From CAYLNK01 sp964384675 (GTDB taxonomy: Bacteria; Acidobacteriota; Thermoanaerobaculia; UBA5066): a stretch of DNA of 5,414 nucleotides. Positions 4,567-5,414 of this stretch are shown one piece after another. The stretch lies in contig CAYLNK010000390.1 in assembly GCA_964384675.1 (NCBI GenBank), positions 1 to 5,414 of the forward strand, given 5' to 3'. The position numbers and the translations under genes were made by a program. The notes beneath the pieces were generated by a model, which saw only the letters and a list, made by a program, of their open reading frames with translations, had not been told where the DNA came from and did no database searches. The stretch's first letter is position 1. Every line of letters starts with the position of its first letter.

Positions 4567-5414
4567 GTGACCGAGAACGCAGTCGCGGCGCGGCGAGAGG
4601 CCGCCCTCCGCCGGGCCGTGACCGCGGGCGGCGCCGGTGTGCTCCTCGCGCAGCTCGCCCTCCTGATCGGCCGCTCCTCGCGAGGGGACTTCGCGCTCCA
4701 CCTCGCGTTCGCGCGCCGGCTCGCCGCCGGGACGTTCCTCTATGAAGGCGGCCTCGACATCCCGTACACGCCCGCGTTCGCGCTCGCGTACCTGCCGTTC
4801 ACACCGCTGCCGGACCGTCTCGGGCACGTCCTCGCCTATCCGCTCGGCGTCGCGGCGCTGGTCCTCCTGGTGGCGAGCGTGGAGCGCGCTCTCGGGGGAG
4901 CGCCGTCCTTCTGGGCGCGCGCCGCGACCCTGGCGCTCGCCAGCCGCTTCGTGCTCCGCGACCTGTACGACGGCGGAGCGAACCTCTGGCTGGCCGCGCT
5001 CGTCTGGCTCGGGATCGTCCTCTGGCGGCGGGGACGCGACGTGCCCGCCGGCGCGGCGATCGGGCTCGCCGCCGCGCTCAAGCTGACGCCGCTCCTCTTC
5101 ATCGCCTACTTCGCGTGGAAGCGACAGGGACGGCTCGTCGTGGCGGCCGTGGCGGCGTTCGTCGCCGTCACCCTCGCGCCGGCGCTGTGGCTCTCTCCCG
5201 CCGGCCTCGCCCGGCATCTCGAGGTCTGGGCGGCAAACGTCGGCCGGGGCGTCTCCGGTACGGACCCGTCGACCGGCGTCCTCGGTCCGGAGAAGGTCAC
5301 GAACCTGGCGCTGCGCCCCACGGTCGCGCGGCTCCTGACCGGCGCGCCGATCGGGGTCGAGGACGCGACCGGGGCGTCGGCCGGGCTCCGCGGGCTCGGC
5401 CTGGCACCCGCCAC
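4567..5414 (+). CDS. GT87-like (DUF2029) integral membrane glycosyltransferase, N-terminal part (cut by right window edge)
   Basis: The open frame from GTG 4567 runs 282 codons to the edge without a stop. It is rich in hydrophobic spans, with helices near 22-35, 84-104, 116-130, 138-153, 158-181 and 188-209, as in GT-C fold enzymes that use polyprenyl-phosphate sugars (the family includes mycobacterial alpha-mannosyltransferase PimE). Family-type landmarks are RGDF (39-42), whose Asp41 in the first external loop is the likely catalytic residue; FARRLAAGTFLYEGGLDIPY (48-67); YTPAFALAYLPF (67-78); GGANLWLAALVW (136-147); and AGAAIGLAAALKLTPLLFIA (161-180). TNLALR (245-250) resembles the later N-Q-S-L segment. 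The protein probably sits in the inner membrane and adds a sugar, perhaps mannose, on the outer face. The C-terminal part is not in the window. The GTG is chosen because the short basic N-terminus precedes the first helix. No ribosome site is seen, but TACACT lies eight bases upstream. Confidence 0.85.
   Translation, partial: MTENAVAARREAALRRAVTAGGAGVLLAQLALLIGRSSRGDFALHLAFARRLAAGTFLYEGGLDIPYTPAFALAYLPFTPLPDRLGHVLAYPLGVAALVLLVASVERALGGAPSFWARAATLALASRFVLRDLYDGGANLWLAALVWLGIVLWRRGRDVPAGAAIGLAAALKLTPLLFIAYFAWKRQGRLVVAAVAAFVAVTLAPALWLSPAGLARHLEVWAANVGRGVSGTDPSTGVLGPEKVTNLALRPTVARLLTGAPIGVEDATGASAGLRGLGLAPA

Noticed and set aside
4552..5217. Minus-strand open frame of 221 codons opposite the GT87-like gene
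   Set aside because: The translation is extremely Arg/Glu-rich. The plus strand encodes hydrophobic helices with recognisable family segments.

Overview
This is a very GC-rich, densely packed bacterial chromosomal segment in which almost every third codon position is G or C. The left-edge gene encodes the start of a VWFA-related protein of a type especially abundant in Acidobacteriota. Together with the base composition, this makes an acidobacterial source (for example a Thermoanaerobaculia- or Vicinamibacteria-like lineage) plausible but unproven. I see no RNA gene, CRISPR array, insertion sequence, phage gene or toxin-antitoxin pair.

Layout: six genes alternate strictly between strands (-,+,-,+,-,+), so no two form an operon. 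(1) 1-266, minus: N-terminus of a probably exported VWFA-related protein, cut by the window edge. (2) 389-1675, plus: an all-helical protein of unknown function that reads as about eight degenerate 35-40 residue helical-hairpin repeats. (3) 1689-2804, minus: 6-phosphofructokinase of the group III (mixed-substrate) type, with residues predicting ATP use. (4) 2892-3689, plus: family 2 glycosyltransferase. (5) 3679-4542, minus: family 8-like glycosyltransferase, overlapping the end of gene 4 by 11 bases. (6) 4567-5414, plus: a polytopic GT87-like (DUF2029) membrane glycosyltransferase running off the right edge. No stretch over 300 bases lacks a gene.

Genes 4-6 suggest envelope or glycoconjugate synthesis: two soluble nucleotide-sugar enzymes beside a membrane enzyme expected to use a lipid-linked sugar. 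The phosphofructokinase supplies central glycolysis, and a direct link to its neighbours is not evident. Genes 1 and 2 share a divergent intergenic region but no evident pathway.

The most unusual signal is in the short divergent intergenic regions. Genes 1 and 3 have good Shine-Dalgarno sites and share the upstream octamer GTAGACTG (minus strand), which contains a -10-like TAGACT. Genes 4, 5 and 6 lack a Shine-Dalgarno site but have a TANNNT hexamer 6-8 bases before the start codon, the arrangement expected of leaderless transcripts. In both the phosphofructokinase/GT2 and GT8/GT87 gaps this hexamer lies in a two-way element of form AGGNTANNCT, readable as a -10 on both strands. The phosphofructokinase/GT2 gap also holds a perfect 6-2-6 palindrome and a GC-rich hairpin. 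These regulatory readings come from the sequence alone. No clearly new multi-gene system is visible.
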